From assembly GCA_019038745.1 (NCBI GenBank), contig JAHOYV010000070.1, positions 62,001 to 126,000 of the forward strand: a stretch of DNA of 64,000 nt, written 5' to 3'. Below are positions 52,290-62,314 of the stretch, piece after piece. Positions within the stretch are counted from its first letter, which is position 1. Each line of letters starts with the position of its first letter. The notes below the pieces were generated by a model that saw only the letters and a list, made by a program, of their open reading frames with translations, searched no databases and was not told the DNA's origin. The DNA is from Gemmatimonadales bacterium. GTDB lineage: Bacteria > Krumholzibacteriota > Krumholzibacteriia > LZORAL124-64-63. The translations under genes and the position numbers were made by a program.

Positions 52290-53570
52290 ATGCTCAGAAG
52301 AATCGATCTCCACTGGCAGATCCTGATCGCCCTCAGCCTGGGCGTTGCAGCCGGGATGTTGTTCCCCAAAGGCACCATCCTGCCGGGAGGGGTGCAGCCC
52401 TACGCTATATTCGACTTTCTGGGCAGTACCTTCCTGCGGGCCCTGAGAATGGTAATCGTTCCTCTGCTGACAGGATCCATCATTTCGGGAATCGTCGGCG
52501 TGGGCGCCAACCGCGGCCTGGGACGAATGTTCAGCAAGACCTTCGCCTGGTACATCACTACCAGCCTGATGGCCATCCTGGTTGGTTTGTTCCTGGTGAA
52601 CCTCATCCAACCGGGAGTGAGCGGTCACGAAGCGGTCGGCCAACGCTTGGGGCTTTCGGAAACTCCGCCGGAATTGGCAGCTTCGCTGGAGGGTAGAGGA
52701 GCCGGTGATCTGGTTCATATTCTGCAGCGCATGATCCCCCCCAACCCCGTAGCGGCCGCCGCAGAAGGTCAGATGTTGCCGTTGATCTTTTTCTGCCTGG
52801 TATTCGGTATCGCGATAACAACCCTGCCCGAAGACCAGCGGAAGGCTCAACTCGGTTTCTGGTCATCGCTCTTTTCGGCCATGATGCGGTTGACCGGTTG
52901 GGTGATAATGACGGCCCCGGTGGGCATCTTCGGCTTGATGGCCAAGATCACCGCGGCCAGCGGATTCGCGGCCTTCGCTCCCCTGGCCCGTTACGGATTG
53001 ACTGTACTGGGAGCACTGATCATTCATGCGGTGATCACCTTGCCCCTCCTGATATTCCTGCTCGGCAGACTATCCCCCCGGAAGCACTTCCGTGTAATGG
53101 CCCCGGCTCTGTTGACGGCCTTCTCGACACGCAGTTCTTCGGCCACCCTTCCCCTGACGATGGACCGGATCGAGAACGGCGCGGGAGTCAGCAACCGGGT
53201 CACCAGCTTCGTGCTTCCCCTTGGAGCAACCGTGAATATGGATGGGACTGCACTTTACGAGTGCGTAGCGGCGTTGTTCATAGCCCAGGCCTACGGAGTC
53301 GAGCTCGGATTTGGAGCCCAGATGCTGGTGGTCTTGACCGCCTTGCTGGCCAGTATCGGGGCGGCGGGGATCCCGGCCGCCGGCCTGGTCATGATCTCCA
53401 TAATCCTGGATGCCGTTGGACTGCCGCTGGAAGGACTGGCCCTTATCCTGGCCATTGATCCTATTCTGGACATGTGCCGCACAGCGGTCAACGTCTGGAG
53501 CGACTCCTGCGGCGCGGTGGTCGTGGCACGATCCGAGGGAGAGGAACAAGTCTTAAAAAAGGATTATTGA
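52290..53570 (+). CDS. Dicarboxylate/amino acid:cation symporter (DAACS)
   Basis: A 426-residue inner-membrane symporter of the GltP/DctA family with eight helices and two hairpins. Visible motifs are FLRALRMVIVPLLTGSIISG, the serine-rich hairpin AFSTRSSSATLPLTM, the ion-binding segment PLGATVNMDGTALYE and the C-terminal DRMRTAVNV-equivalent LDMCRTAVNVWSD, where the Arg position suggests an acidic substrate such as glutamate, aspartate or a C4-dicarboxylate. GGAG precedes the ATG. It fits the amino-acid catabolism in the window. Confidence 0.93.
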   Translation: MLRRIDLHWQILIALSLGVAAGMLFPKGTILPGGVQPYAIFDFLGSTFLRALRMVIVPLLTGSIISGIVGVGANRGLGRMFSKTFAWYITTSLMAILVGLFLVNLIQPGVSGHEAVGQRLGLSETPPELAASLEGRGAGDLVHILQRMIPPNPVAAAAEGQMLPLIFFCLVFGIAITTLPEDQRKAQLGFWSSLFSAMMRLTGWVIMTAPVGIFGLMAKITAASGFAAFAPLARYGLTVLGALIIHAVITLPLLIFLLGRLSPRKHFRVMAPALLTAFSTRSSSATLPLTMDRIENGAGVSNRVTSFVLPLGATVNMDGTALYECVAALFIAQAYGVELGFGAQMLVVLTALLASIGAAGIPAAGLVMISIILDAVGLPLEGLALILAIDPILDMCRTAVNVWSDSCGAVVVARSEGEEQVLKKDY

Positions 53571-53748
53571 TCCATGTTTTTTCCTGGATATCCTTGCCCA
53601 GGACAGTGTCCGTCTCGTTGCGCTTGTTGGATCAACTCCTTTGTGGCAGAATCCATCAATATAGAAAAATGCAACGCATGGCGACTGTTTGCGTAATGAG
53701 CCGAGACGCAGAGAATGCACAAACCTTTCATACCGATGGAGAACCACT

Positions 53749-54414
53749 GTGAACCGACCTCCTGGTTTCAATCAGGATTTCAATGGGTTCAATTCAGCGA
53801 CCAGCGAATTGTTGCTGCCTCCGTGGGAGAGGCGTGATCGTTTCGGTTTTCTGAATGGGCTGTACCTGACCATCAAGGACGTACTGCTTTCCCCTGGCCC
53901 ATTCTTCCAGCGCATGCCCAGCCAGATGGGGTTGGCCCAACCCCTGTTTTTTGCCATCACACTCGGGGTGGCCGCCACCTTTTTCGGCTGGATGTGGTCC
54001 CTGGCCGGCAGTTCCCTTCAATTACTTGTAGCCGACAATCTGGGTGACGTCCTGCGCGGGCCTTGGTGGGCCTTTGTCCTCTTCCTTTTCAGCCCAATTA
54101 TCATCAGCGTCGGCATTTTTATTAAGGCGGCAATGATCCACATTGTACTGATTCTACTGGGAGGCAACAAACTGGGCTTCGAAGCCACCTTCCGAGTTTC
54201 GGCCTATAGCGAGGCAGCCGGCATCCTGGCTCTGCTTCCGGTCTGCGGTTCGGTAATCGGTGTAATCTGGGGTCTGGTGATTGTAATTATAGGACTGTTC
54301 AGCATTCATGAAACCGACCCCTGGAAAGCCGTCGTGGCCGTAATTCTGCCCATGATAATCGCCCTGTCAGCCATCAGCGGCAGTGTGGTGGCCTTGGTGG
54401 CCGGTCTAACTTGA
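53749..54414 (+). CDS. Yip1-family membrane protein
   Basis: A 221-residue membrane protein with about five helices and a cytosolic N-terminus. The text NGLYLTIKDVLLSPGPFFQRM followed by hydrophobic segments, and AYSEAAGILALLPVCGSVIGV, matches the bacterial Yip1/YIF1-like family whose role is unknown. GTG at 53749 was chosen with GGAG seven nt upstream; the frame extends to 53689 without a better site. It is 34 nt before the DUF2752 gene and probably co-transcribed. Confidence 0.85.
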   Translation: MNRPPGFNQDFNGFNSATSELLLPPWERRDRFGFLNGLYLTIKDVLLSPGPFFQRMPSQMGLAQPLFFAITLGVAATFFGWMWSLAGSSLQLLVADNLGDVLRGPWWAFVLFLFSPIIISVGIFIKAAMIHIVLILLGGNKLGFEATFRVSAYSEAAGILALLPVCGSVIGVIWGLVIVIIGLFSIHETDPWKAVVAVILPMIIALSAISGSVVALVAGLT

Positions 54415-54448
54415 CCCGATCAGGCTACCGGATCCAGGACCAAAAGAC

Positions 54449-54862
54449 ATGCGACTGATCCGCGAACAATCTTCGATTCACCGCCTTCTGGTCTTTCCCC
54501 TTCTGACCTTGGCATTTTTTGTTTTCAGCTGGCTGCGTTGGAATCCGGAATTGGTTCTGCGCCTGGCTCATTGCCCATTAATGGAATACACCGGGATACC
54601 CTGTCCCACTTGCGGCGGTACACATGCCGCCGCCGCGATAGCCCACGGCGACCTGCAGGGCGCGCTGACGGCGAACCCACTGTTGGCCCTATTCATGGGG
54701 ACATTTCTCCTGTGGGCAGGCTGGGCCCTGTTGGCTACCGTGGTCCCCACCCTGCGGCACACCCTGGAGTTAACTCCCCGGGAAAAAAGAGCCACCGTAA
54801 TTCTGGCGGCTCTCCTGTTGTTTCTGGGTTGGGCTCGGCAGTTGCTTGCAACCTTTTGCTAG
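54449..54862 (+). CDS. DUF2752 membrane protein
   Basis: A 137-residue membrane protein with three helices. The family hallmark CPLMEYTGIPCPTCGGTHA (CPxCGxT-type motif) lies after the first helix. Function is unknown; these proteins commonly accompany Yip1-like or other small membrane proteins, as here. Its TAG stop shares the palindrome CTAG with the TAG of the convergent acyl-CoA dehydrogenase gene, so the two genes overlap by four nt. Confidence 0.88.
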   Translation: MRLIREQSSIHRLLVFPLLTLAFFVFSWLRWNPELVLRLAHCPLMEYTGIPCPTCGGTHAAAAIAHGDLQGALTANPLLALFMGTFLLWAGWALLATVVPTLRHTLELTPREKRATVILAALLLFLGWARQLLATFC

Positions 54863-55998
54863 CCGGCCAGGAGTTGGCGGGCGATGACAAGTCGTTGAAT
54901 TTCACTGGTCCCTTCATAGATCCGGGTCACCCTGACATCACGGTAGTACCGCTCCACGGCGTACTCCTTGCAATATCCGTAACCGCCGTGGATCTGAACC
55001 GCGGCGTCGGCCGCTCGCCAGGCGGCCTCGGTTGCTGCAACCTTGGCCATTGCCGCCTGCTTCGTACAGGGCTGCCCCTGATCCTTGAGCCAGGCGGCCT
55101 GGAAACCAAGCAGACGGGCAGCCTCCAACTCGATGCCCATATCGGCGATCTTCTCGGCAATGACCGGTTGGCGGGCCAGTGGCTTGCCGAACTGTTCGCG
55201 CACCTTGGCGTACTTGATGGACTCTTCCAGGCAGGCCTGCCCTATACCCAGGGCCTGGAAGGCGATGCCGATGCGGCCTCCGTCCAAGGCGCTCATGGCC
55301 ACCTTGAACCCGTCTCCTTCCTTTCCCAAGAGGTGCTCAGCCGGAACAGCCACATCCTCCAGGTCTATGGCAACGGTATCGCTGGCCCGCAACCCCATCT
55401 TGTCTTCCTTCTTGGCCACGGTCAGGCCCGGCGTGCCGGACTCTACAATGAAAGCGTGGATATCCTTGTGTCCAACCGTGCCGGGCGTCCGGGCCAGCAC
55501 TACAAAGAAAGCCGCCCGCGACCCATTGGTGACGAATATCTTCCCACCGTTCAGGATGTATTGCTCTCCCTCTTTCCTGGCCGTTGAGGCGATGGCCGCG
55601 GCGTCGCTGCCGGCCCCAGGCTCGGTCACGCAGAAAGCTGCAATTTCACCGGCAGCCATGCGAGGCAGAAAAGCCTGTTTAACCTCTTCGCCACCGAACA
55701 TGGCCAACGGATAAGAGCCGACACTGTTGTGCACGGTGATCATCACCGAAACCCCGGCGCTGGCCTTTGACAGTTCCTCGATCACCAGGGCGTAGGTCAC
55801 GGTATCTATGCCCATGCCGCCATATTTCTCGGGGAAGGAAAGCCCGAAAAATCCCCCCTCGCGCAGCTTGGCCAACAGCGCATCGGGCATGGTACCCTCT
55901 TCATCCATCTGTTGGGCGATGGGAGCAATTTCCTGACGGGAAAAATCCCGTACCATGTCGCGGAACATCGACTGGTTCTCAGTGAATTCGAAATTCAT
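54859..55998 (-). CDS. Acyl-CoA dehydrogenase (short-chain type)
   Basis: A 379-residue flavoprotein that oxidises a short-chain acyl-CoA to enoyl-CoA. Motifs are FCVTEPGAGSDAAAI (FAD/acyl site), YILNGGKIFVTNG, GFKVAMSALDGGRIGIAFQA, HGGYGYCKEYAVERYYRD and the catalytic Glu in [14 protein letters not shown]. It lies 22 nt after the FHA-GAF-phosphatase gene on the same strand. Electrons would go to an ETF, which is not in the window. Two further acyl-CoA dehydrogenases occur at 60.3 and 63.6 kb. Confidence 0.93.
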   Translation of the reverse strand: MNFEFTENQSMFRDMVRDFSRQEIAPIAQQMDEEGTMPDALLAKLREGGFFGLSFPEKYGGMGIDTVTYALVIEELSKASAGVSVMITVHNSVGSYPLAMFGGEEVKQAFLPRMAAGEIAAFCVTEPGAGSDAAAIASTARKEGEQYILNGGKIFVTNGSRAAFFVVLARTPGTVGHKDIHAFIVESGTPGLTVAKKEDKMGLRASDTVAIDLEDVAVPAEHLLGKEGDGFKVAMSALDGGRIGIAFQALGIGQACLEESIKYAKVREQFGKPLARQPVIAEKIADMGIELEAARLLGFQAAWLKDQGQPCTKQAAMAKVAATEAAWRAADAAVQIHGGYGYCKEYAVERYYRDVRVTRIYEGTSEIQRLVIARQLLAG

Positions 55999-56020
55999 CA
56001 GGCTCTCCGGGGTTGTCGGT

Positions 56021-57652
56021 TCAATGATCGGAAAATTCGTTGTCCGGCGTGCGCCGCAACAACATGAGAGTCACGTCGTCTGAGGAATGGCTGCCCTTGA
56101 GAAATTCACTGACCAGATTCCCGATGGCATTGCTGATCTCGGGAAGCGGAGCCATTCGCCGGGAACCGAGAATCTCCTTTACGCCTTCCAGCCCGAGGAA
56201 ATCGTCAGCATCCAATGTGGCTTCGGGAATTCCGTCGCTGAAAACAGCCAAAAGATCGCCAGGCAGCAATTGCACTTCCCCGCACTGCCAACTCGCCTCG
56301 GGGATCAGGGCGACCGGAGGCCCTCCCGGCGGCAGAAGTTCGAGAGTACCATCCACCCGGGAGATAATGGGCAATTCATGTCCGGCGTTAACATAGATCA
56401 GTTGCCCGGTAGCGAAATCCAGTTCCCCAAGGAAAAGGGTCAAAAACTGCTCCGGCGCCAAACTTTCGAACAGCTTGCGATGACACAGATCCAGCATGGC
56501 TGAAACATCACCCCCAATTTCAGCGAGGGTGGAGAGCAGAACCATCGTGGCAGACATGGCCAAAGCAGCAGGCGTGCCCTTGCCGGCTACATCACCCAAG
56601 GCCATAAGGATCCGACCGTTGGGACGCTGAATCACATGATAGAGATCTCCACCTACACTCCGACACATATCCAGCCGGGCCAGCAGCTCATGGCCGGGAA
56701 TATCGGGTAGTTGGGCGGGCAACATGGCCTGTTGGATACGGGCGGCCATGGCCAGTTCCCGCTCCATGCTCAGGTTACGTAGCTTGACGGCAACCGCGTT
56801 GGCAGTGGCCGTGACAACCTGGAGATCATCCTGCTTGTAGTGAACCTCTTTTCTGCGGGAATCCACGTAGAGGATCCCGCGCACCCTTTCGTTGTCGAAC
56901 AGGGGAACCGCCATGACCGAACACAGACGCTGGGCGACCATACTTTCACTCGGACCCACATTTGGGGCCTGGATATCCGCCAACAACACGCCGGTGCGGT
57001 CATTAACCACCCGTTGAACCAGGGTACTGCTGAGGCGGATATCCTCGGTCGATCCTCCATCTGAGGTCCAGGAACCGGATGGCTCGACCGGAGTCCCCTC
57101 GCCGCTATCTTCAAGAAGCACAACCCGGTCGGCGGACACCCAACGACTGATGAATTCACAAGCCGGAGTAGCCAGACAACCCGGAGCTTCGTCCGCGGCG
57201 ATCAATTCGAATAGACTGGACAACATCTCAACAATCTTCGCGCGGGCCACCTCACTGAACTCCTGGTCCAGAGTGTAGGAACCGAGAGTTAGTCTGGTGA
57301 TGGAATCTATTTCATCCTGGGAAGTGCATTCGGTGGGCTTGGGGATCGAAGAGGAAGACCCCGAATCCACGAGATCTACCGGAATGCCGGCGAAAAGAAT
57401 CCGGGCACAGCCGGTGATCTCTATTTCACCGCCGTCGCGAGTCATGGTCTTGCCGCAAACCTCAGTTCCATTGGTAGAACCGAGTTCCTTTAGAAAAACG
57501 CGCTCCTGCATTATCCGCAGGCTGGCATGAATAGAGCTGATCTCCGGAAAAGGCAGGCAGACAGCTACAGAGGGACTTCGACCCACCAGGTGTTCGCCAT
57601 CGGACAGAAGAACCTTCCGAACAGACCCGTCTTGCTGGAAATGTAGTTCCAT
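56021..57652 (-). CDS. FHA-GAF-SpoIIE phosphatase
   Basis: A 543-residue signalling protein. The N-terminal FHA domain (about 1-95) has VGRSPSVAVCLPFPEISSIH and LGSTNGTEVCG, which bind phosphothreonine. A GAF domain (about 165-290) follows, then a SpoIIE/RsbU PP2C domain (about 305-535) with GGDLYHVI, LGDVAGKGTPAALAMS, NAGHELPII and the final SDDVTLML. The usual GGDxYD has His instead of the second Asp here. It probably links Ser/Thr kinase signals and a small ligand to an anti-anti-sigma switch. No kinase or STAS partner is in the window. Upstream of the acyl-CoA dehydrogenase gene. Confidence 0.9.
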   Translation of the reverse strand: MELHFQQDGSVRKVLLSDGEHLVGRSPSVAVCLPFPEISSIHASLRIMQERVFLKELGSTNGTEVCGKTMTRDGGEIEITGCARILFAGIPVDLVDSGSSSSIPKPTECTSQDEIDSITRLTLGSYTLDQEFSEVARAKIVEMLSSLFELIAADEAPGCLATPACEFISRWVSADRVVLLEDSGEGTPVEPSGSWTSDGGSTEDIRLSSTLVQRVVNDRTGVLLADIQAPNVGPSESMVAQRLCSVMAVPLFDNERVRGILYVDSRRKEVHYKQDDLQVVTATANAVAVKLRNLSMERELAMAARIQQAMLPAQLPDIPGHELLARLDMCRSVGGDLYHVIQRPNGRILMALGDVAGKGTPAALAMSATMVLLSTLAEIGGDVSAMLDLCHRKLFESLAPEQFLTLFLGELDFATGQLIYVNAGHELPIISRVDGTLELLPPGGPPVALIPEASWQCGEVQLLPGDLLAVFSDGIPEATLDADDFLGLEGVKEILGSRRMAPLPEISNAIGNLVSEFLKGSHSSDDVTLMLLRRTPDNEFSDH

Positions 57653-57767
57653 GGGTAGCGCTTTCCAGATGAGTTTCTGTTATCCGTCAATGCTGCAGGA
57701 TAGCACAAGGGCTCGAATCTGGAAACCGCCAAACTTTCCCAGGGCACCGAATAGGGCCCGAAATTCG

Positions 57768-59129
57768 TCATTCGGGATCGGGAACCAACATAGCCCCGAA
57801 GAACGTATGCGGAAACAGGCCATTGAAAACCTGCTCCGGCTGTTTGTCTTCGATTTCCACTGGAGCGGGTGTCGAATCTTCGGCCATGACCGGCCCCATG
57901 TTCTGGTCCATCGCTTGCTGCAATAGTGGGCTCATTGCCTGATCCATTAGCTGATCCGAACCCGGCCCTGTCTCAGCGTACAGAATTTCGGAAGACTCAC
58001 CAGGGGGTGACTCCTCAAGCAACACCAGTTCCACGAAATCTCCCAGATTCTGGTCCAAGCGACTCCTCAATTCTTCCGCCTTATCCCCGTGGCCCAGCTC
58101 AGCATAAAGGTCCACCGCCTGGATGGCGTACCGGGCCCGGGACGGATCACAGCGATGAGCAGCTACGGACATCGTAAGGGGGATAACCCGATATCCTAAT
58201 TCCTGAAGCCGTTGACCCTGGGCATCAAGACCCTCGGCCACCATCACCGGATCGGCAGTGAATGCGAAAACAGCCAGTGATGCCACCAGAGCCAGGGAAT
58301 ACCAGTCGCCCCGTGGTAGCCGAGAACCACCGTGGGCACTCGCAGCTTGTCGACCGCCTTCAAGGGCCAGGCCGACCCAGCCCATACCGGACAAAAGGCA
58401 AGCCAAGGCTGCCCCCATGAAAATGACTTCCAGACGATTTGGGTCCAGTGCCCCAATATCCGAACTTACGTTGACTTGCCAGATCCACCGGGCGTGCAGG
58501 ACAACAAGTCCAGCCAAAACTCCCAGTTGACAGGCCCAGAGAACAGCAGCAGCCCTACGGGCTCTGCCAGCCAGCAACAAGCCCAGTCCCGGCGCCAAAA
58601 ACCCCAAGCTTCCCAACACCCAGGGTTTGTGCAACCAAGAAGGAAAAGCCTGGTGTTGCATCGCCCGAACCGCTGGATCCGGATCCTTGGTAAGAACCAG
58701 AGCCCGGGCCCAAGCCGAAAAACCGGCCATTACCACCAGGACCGTCAGCAGTCCCAGCATTACGATCGCCAACCCGGACTCTATGCCGGCCATAATACTC
58801 CCCCGTCCCACCATGAGACCAAGGCCAACCAGCCCCGAAGAGCAGCCGGTAAAAAGCCAGGTCCTATTCTGCCGCCCTCGACCGGTCAGCAGCAGGGCGA
58901 AGGGCCCCAACAAGTAGGTCAACATCACTAACAAGGCATAATGCATTGGGCGACGGGGAACTGGCTTGACCACGGGTCTCGGCTGGGCCCGGGTAACTTG
59001 GCGCTTCATCAGCGGCCTGACCAAGGGCTTTACCTTAATCCGAGTTGGGGTGATGGGTTCCTCATTGGACTCCATGATTTCCAGATCGTCCGTGATACCG
59101 ATGACCCAGGTTTTTTTTGATTCTGACAT
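57768..59129 (-). CDS. Polytopic membrane protein with acidic C-terminal tail, unknown
   Basis: A 453-residue protein that I do not recognise. The N-terminus is soluble (MSESKKTWVIGITDDLEIME), followed by a basic Pro/Arg-rich stretch, and then about seven hydrophobic segments (for example YALLVMLTYLLGPFALLLTG and VLGSLGFLAPGLGLLLAGRA). A helical soluble region with a repeat-like look (ARYAIQAVDLYAELGHGDKA) leads to a Gln/Met/Glu-rich tail. AGGGT precedes the ATG at 59129; the frame is open to 59219. It sits before the FHA-GAF-phosphatase gene on the same strand, which suggests a link to signalling. No family function can be given. Confidence 0.6.
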   Translation of the reverse strand: MSESKKTWVIGITDDLEIMESNEEPITPTRIKVKPLVRPLMKRQVTRAQPRPVVKPVPRRPMHYALLVMLTYLLGPFALLLTGRGRQNRTWLFTGCSSGLVGLGLMVGRGSIMAGIESGLAIVMLGLLTVLVVMAGFSAWARALVLTKDPDPAVRAMQHQAFPSWLHKPWVLGSLGFLAPGLGLLLAGRARRAAAVLWACQLGVLAGLVVLHARWIWQVNVSSDIGALDPNRLEVIFMGAALACLLSGMGWVGLALEGGRQAASAHGGSRLPRGDWYSLALVASLAVFAFTADPVMVAEGLDAQGQRLQELGYRVIPLTMSVAAHRCDPSRARYAIQAVDLYAELGHGDKAEELRSRLDQNLGDFVELVLLEESPPGESSEILYAETGPGSDQLMDQAMSPLLQQAMDQNMGPVMAEDSTPAPVEIEDKQPEQVFNGLFPHTFFGAMLVPDPE

Positions 59130-59287
59130 GGTTGACCCTCGTCTTGTTGCCACTCTTGCAAATCCCGTTGTAAACCGCAACCAGCAGGCTACATCAAGAT
59201 GGAAACTGGCAATATCCATACCGGGAGGATCGTAGCGACATTATTCGGATCGAGGCACCAGGCCGGATTCAACCCGGAGAACCAGAA

Positions 59288-60097
59288 TCAAGGTTTGTAG
59301 TATTCCAGCGCTTCGCTCATGTGCTCGTTCATTTGTCTAATGCGAGTTTGGTCGGACGGGTGGGTGCTCATGAACTCCGGTACGCCGGCCCCACCGTTGG
59401 CGGCCATTCGTTCCCACAACCTTGGCGCCTCGTGAGGATCGAAGCCGGCCATGGCCATGAAGATCAGGCCCATGTAATCGGCCTCGCTCTCGTGCTTGCG
59501 GCTGTAGGGCAACATTGCGCCGAATTGCGCCCCCACGGCGAATGCGCTCATGTACAAGGCTTGGGTTTGTTCAGGTTTGCTTTTGACGGCCTCGGACAAG
59601 GCCGCTCCACCCATCTGCAGGATCAGCCCCTGACTCATCCGTTCGTTGCCGTGTTCGGCAATGGCGTGGGCAATTTCGTGACCCATGACCACGGCAATAC
59701 CCGCCTCGGTCCCGCAAATAGGCAGAATCCCAGTGTAGAAAGCCACCTTGCCGCCGGGCATACACCAGGCGTTGGCCTGATCACTCTCGATGAGGTTGAA
59801 CTCCCATTCGTACTCAGCCAGCCGAGCGGACATCCCCCGTTCCCGGAAATATCGCTCCACCGCCACCTGGATACGTAAACCTACGCCGCGGACCAGAGCG
59901 GTTGCCTCAGCATCCTCACTCAACTTGCTTTCGGACAGCACTTCATCGTACTGCTGAAAACTCATCGCCCTCATTTCACCACCGGAAATGATGGTCAACT
60001 GCCTACGCCCTGTCAGAGGCACGGTGGCACAGGCGCCAATCACCAAAGAAAGGAGGAATAGTGATGCAAAAATTTTCCATGACTTTAGATGATACAC
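59288..60097 (-). CDS. M48-family zinc peptidase lipoprotein
   Basis: A 269-residue lipoprotein protease of the M48B (LoiP/YcaL-like) type. The lipobox is VIGAC (Cys23), then GRRQLTIIS, a typical M48 entry motif. The zinc-binding HEIAH (about 140-144) lies in VVMGHEIAHAIAEHG, with a third ligand Glu in RKHESEADYMGL near 203, and the end has THPSDQTRIRQM. It probably degrades misfolded outer-membrane proteins in the periplasm. No operon partner is evident. Confidence 0.93.
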   Translation of the reverse strand: MYHLKSWKIFASLFLLSLVIGACATVPLTGRRQLTIISGGEMRAMSFQQYDEVLSESKLSEDAEATALVRGVGLRIQVAVERYFRERGMSARLAEYEWEFNLIESDQANAWCMPGGKVAFYTGILPICGTEAGIAVVMGHEIAHAIAEHGNERMSQGLILQMGGAALSEAVKSKPEQTQALYMSAFAVGAQFGAMLPYSRKHESEADYMGLIFMAMAGFDPHEAPRLWERMAANGGAGVPEFMSTHPSDQTRIRQMNEHMSEALEYYKP

Positions 60098-60171
60098 GGC
60101 TTCTCCGTTTCATAGTTGTGCCCCAATTCACAAGTGTTCCCCCAGACCTTACCACACCAAAAGACGTTGTA

Positions 60172-60275
60172 AAATAGTCAGACCCTGACCCCTACAACAG
60201 AATCCCGCGATATCCTCGGCCTGCGGCCTGCGGATTACGCGGGATTCTGTTGTAGGGGTCAGGGTCTGACTATTT
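60172..60275. repeat. Perfect 38-bp inverted repeat
   Basis: The arm at 60172-60209 is the exact inverse complement of 60238-60275, with a 28-nt centre containing CCTGCGG twice. Each arm holds a smaller dyad: GTCAG-ACC-CTGAC and GTCAG-GGT-CTGAC. It contains the stop codon (60270-60272) of the acyl-CoA dehydrogenase gene. A REP- or MITE-type element is likely; it could also act as a terminator. Confidence 0.85.
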
Positions 60276-61412
60276 CTTCAACTCCATGGCAGAAATCACC
60301 ATCCGCTGGGCCTCGCTAGTGCCCTCGTAGATTTCGGTGATTTTTGCGTCACGGAAATGACGCTCGACAGGATATTCCTTTGAGTAGCCATTACCACCGA
60401 AGATTTGCACTGCTTCGTTGGTAATGAAGTGACTGGCCTCACTAGCGGCAAGCTTGGCCATGGCCGATTCCTCGCTGTACCGCCCACCCTGATCCTTGGC
60501 CCAGGCCGCGCGGTAGGTCAACAACTGGGCAGCATGCAGTCGCGTGGCCATGTCTGCAATTTTCCATTGGATGGCCTGGAAGGCGCCGATCGGTCGCCCG
60601 AACTGCTCGCGCTGAGTGGCGTAGACCCGTGCGGCCTCGTACGCGGCCCCGCTGATACCCAGGGCTTGGGCCGCAATGCCGATGCGCCCTCCGTCCAAGG
60701 TGCTCATGGCGATCTTGAAGCCTGTGCCCTCGCCTCCGAGTACCTGTTCGGCGGAAACCTTCACGTTGTCGAACGCCAATTGAGCCGTATCCGAGGCACG
60801 AATCCCCATCTTCTCTTCCTTGCGGATTACGGAGAAGCCCTCGGCGGTGTTCTCGACGATGAAGGCCCGGATACCCTTATACTTCAGCTCGGGATTTGTC
60901 TGGGCGAAAACGATCAACAGATCCGCAGTGGCACCATTGGTGATGAAATTCTTCATCCCGTTGATTACCCAGCCGTCTCCGTCTGGCTTGGCGGTGGTCA
61001 ACTGGTTGGCCGCATCCGTCCCGGCATTCGGCTCGCTCAAACAATAGGCCCCAAGCTTTTCTCCCTTGGCCAGCGGCGTCAAGAAGCGCTTCTTCTGTTC
61101 GTCGGTGCCGTAAGTCTCTATCGGCCAACACACCAGACTGTTGTTCACCGACATGATCACGCCGCAGGAGGCACAGGCCCTACTGACCTCCTCCATCGCC
61201 AGCACATAGCATATGGTGTCCAGCGCAGCTCCGCCGTACTGCTCGGGCACGTTCATGCCCATGAAACCCAATGCGCCCATCTGCTTGACGACGTCGGCAG
61301 GGAATTGCTCTTTCTCGTCCATCTCGGCGGCTATGGGGACTATTTCCTTGGCCGCGAAATCCTTGGCCATATCCCTGATCATCCGCTGCTGTTCTGTGAA
61401 TTCAAACTGCAC
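60270..61412 (-). CDS. Butyryl-CoA-type acyl-CoA dehydrogenase
   Basis: A 380-residue FAD enzyme. Motifs are YCLSEPNAGTDAANQL, WVINGMKNFITNG, GFKIAMSTLDGGRIGIAAQA, FGGNGYSKEYPVERHFRD and the catalytic Glu in EIYEGTSEAQRMVI. It follows 3-hydroxybutyryl-CoA dehydrogenase and thiolase genes on the same strand, which points to C4 substrates. Its stop lies within a 38-bp inverted repeat. GAGG-type purines precede the ATG. Confidence 0.94.
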   Translation of the reverse strand: MQFEFTEQQRMIRDMAKDFAAKEIVPIAAEMDEKEQFPADVVKQMGALGFMGMNVPEQYGGAALDTICYVLAMEEVSRACASCGVIMSVNNSLVCWPIETYGTDEQKKRFLTPLAKGEKLGAYCLSEPNAGTDAANQLTTAKPDGDGWVINGMKNFITNGATADLLIVFAQTNPELKYKGIRAFIVENTAEGFSVIRKEEKMGIRASDTAQLAFDNVKVSAEQVLGGEGTGFKIAMSTLDGGRIGIAAQALGISGAAYEAARVYATQREQFGRPIGAFQAIQWKIADMATRLHAAQLLTYRAAWAKDQGGRYSEESAMAKLAASEASHFITNEAVQIFGGNGYSKEYPVERHFRDAKITEIYEGTSEAQRMVISAMELKK

Positions 61413-61433
61413 GATCCACTCCTCGGGGTGGGG

Positions 61434-62279
<846 letters not shown>

Positions 62280-62314
62280 TGTTTTATCCTTTCCTGCGCC
62301 GCAGCGCCCAAACC

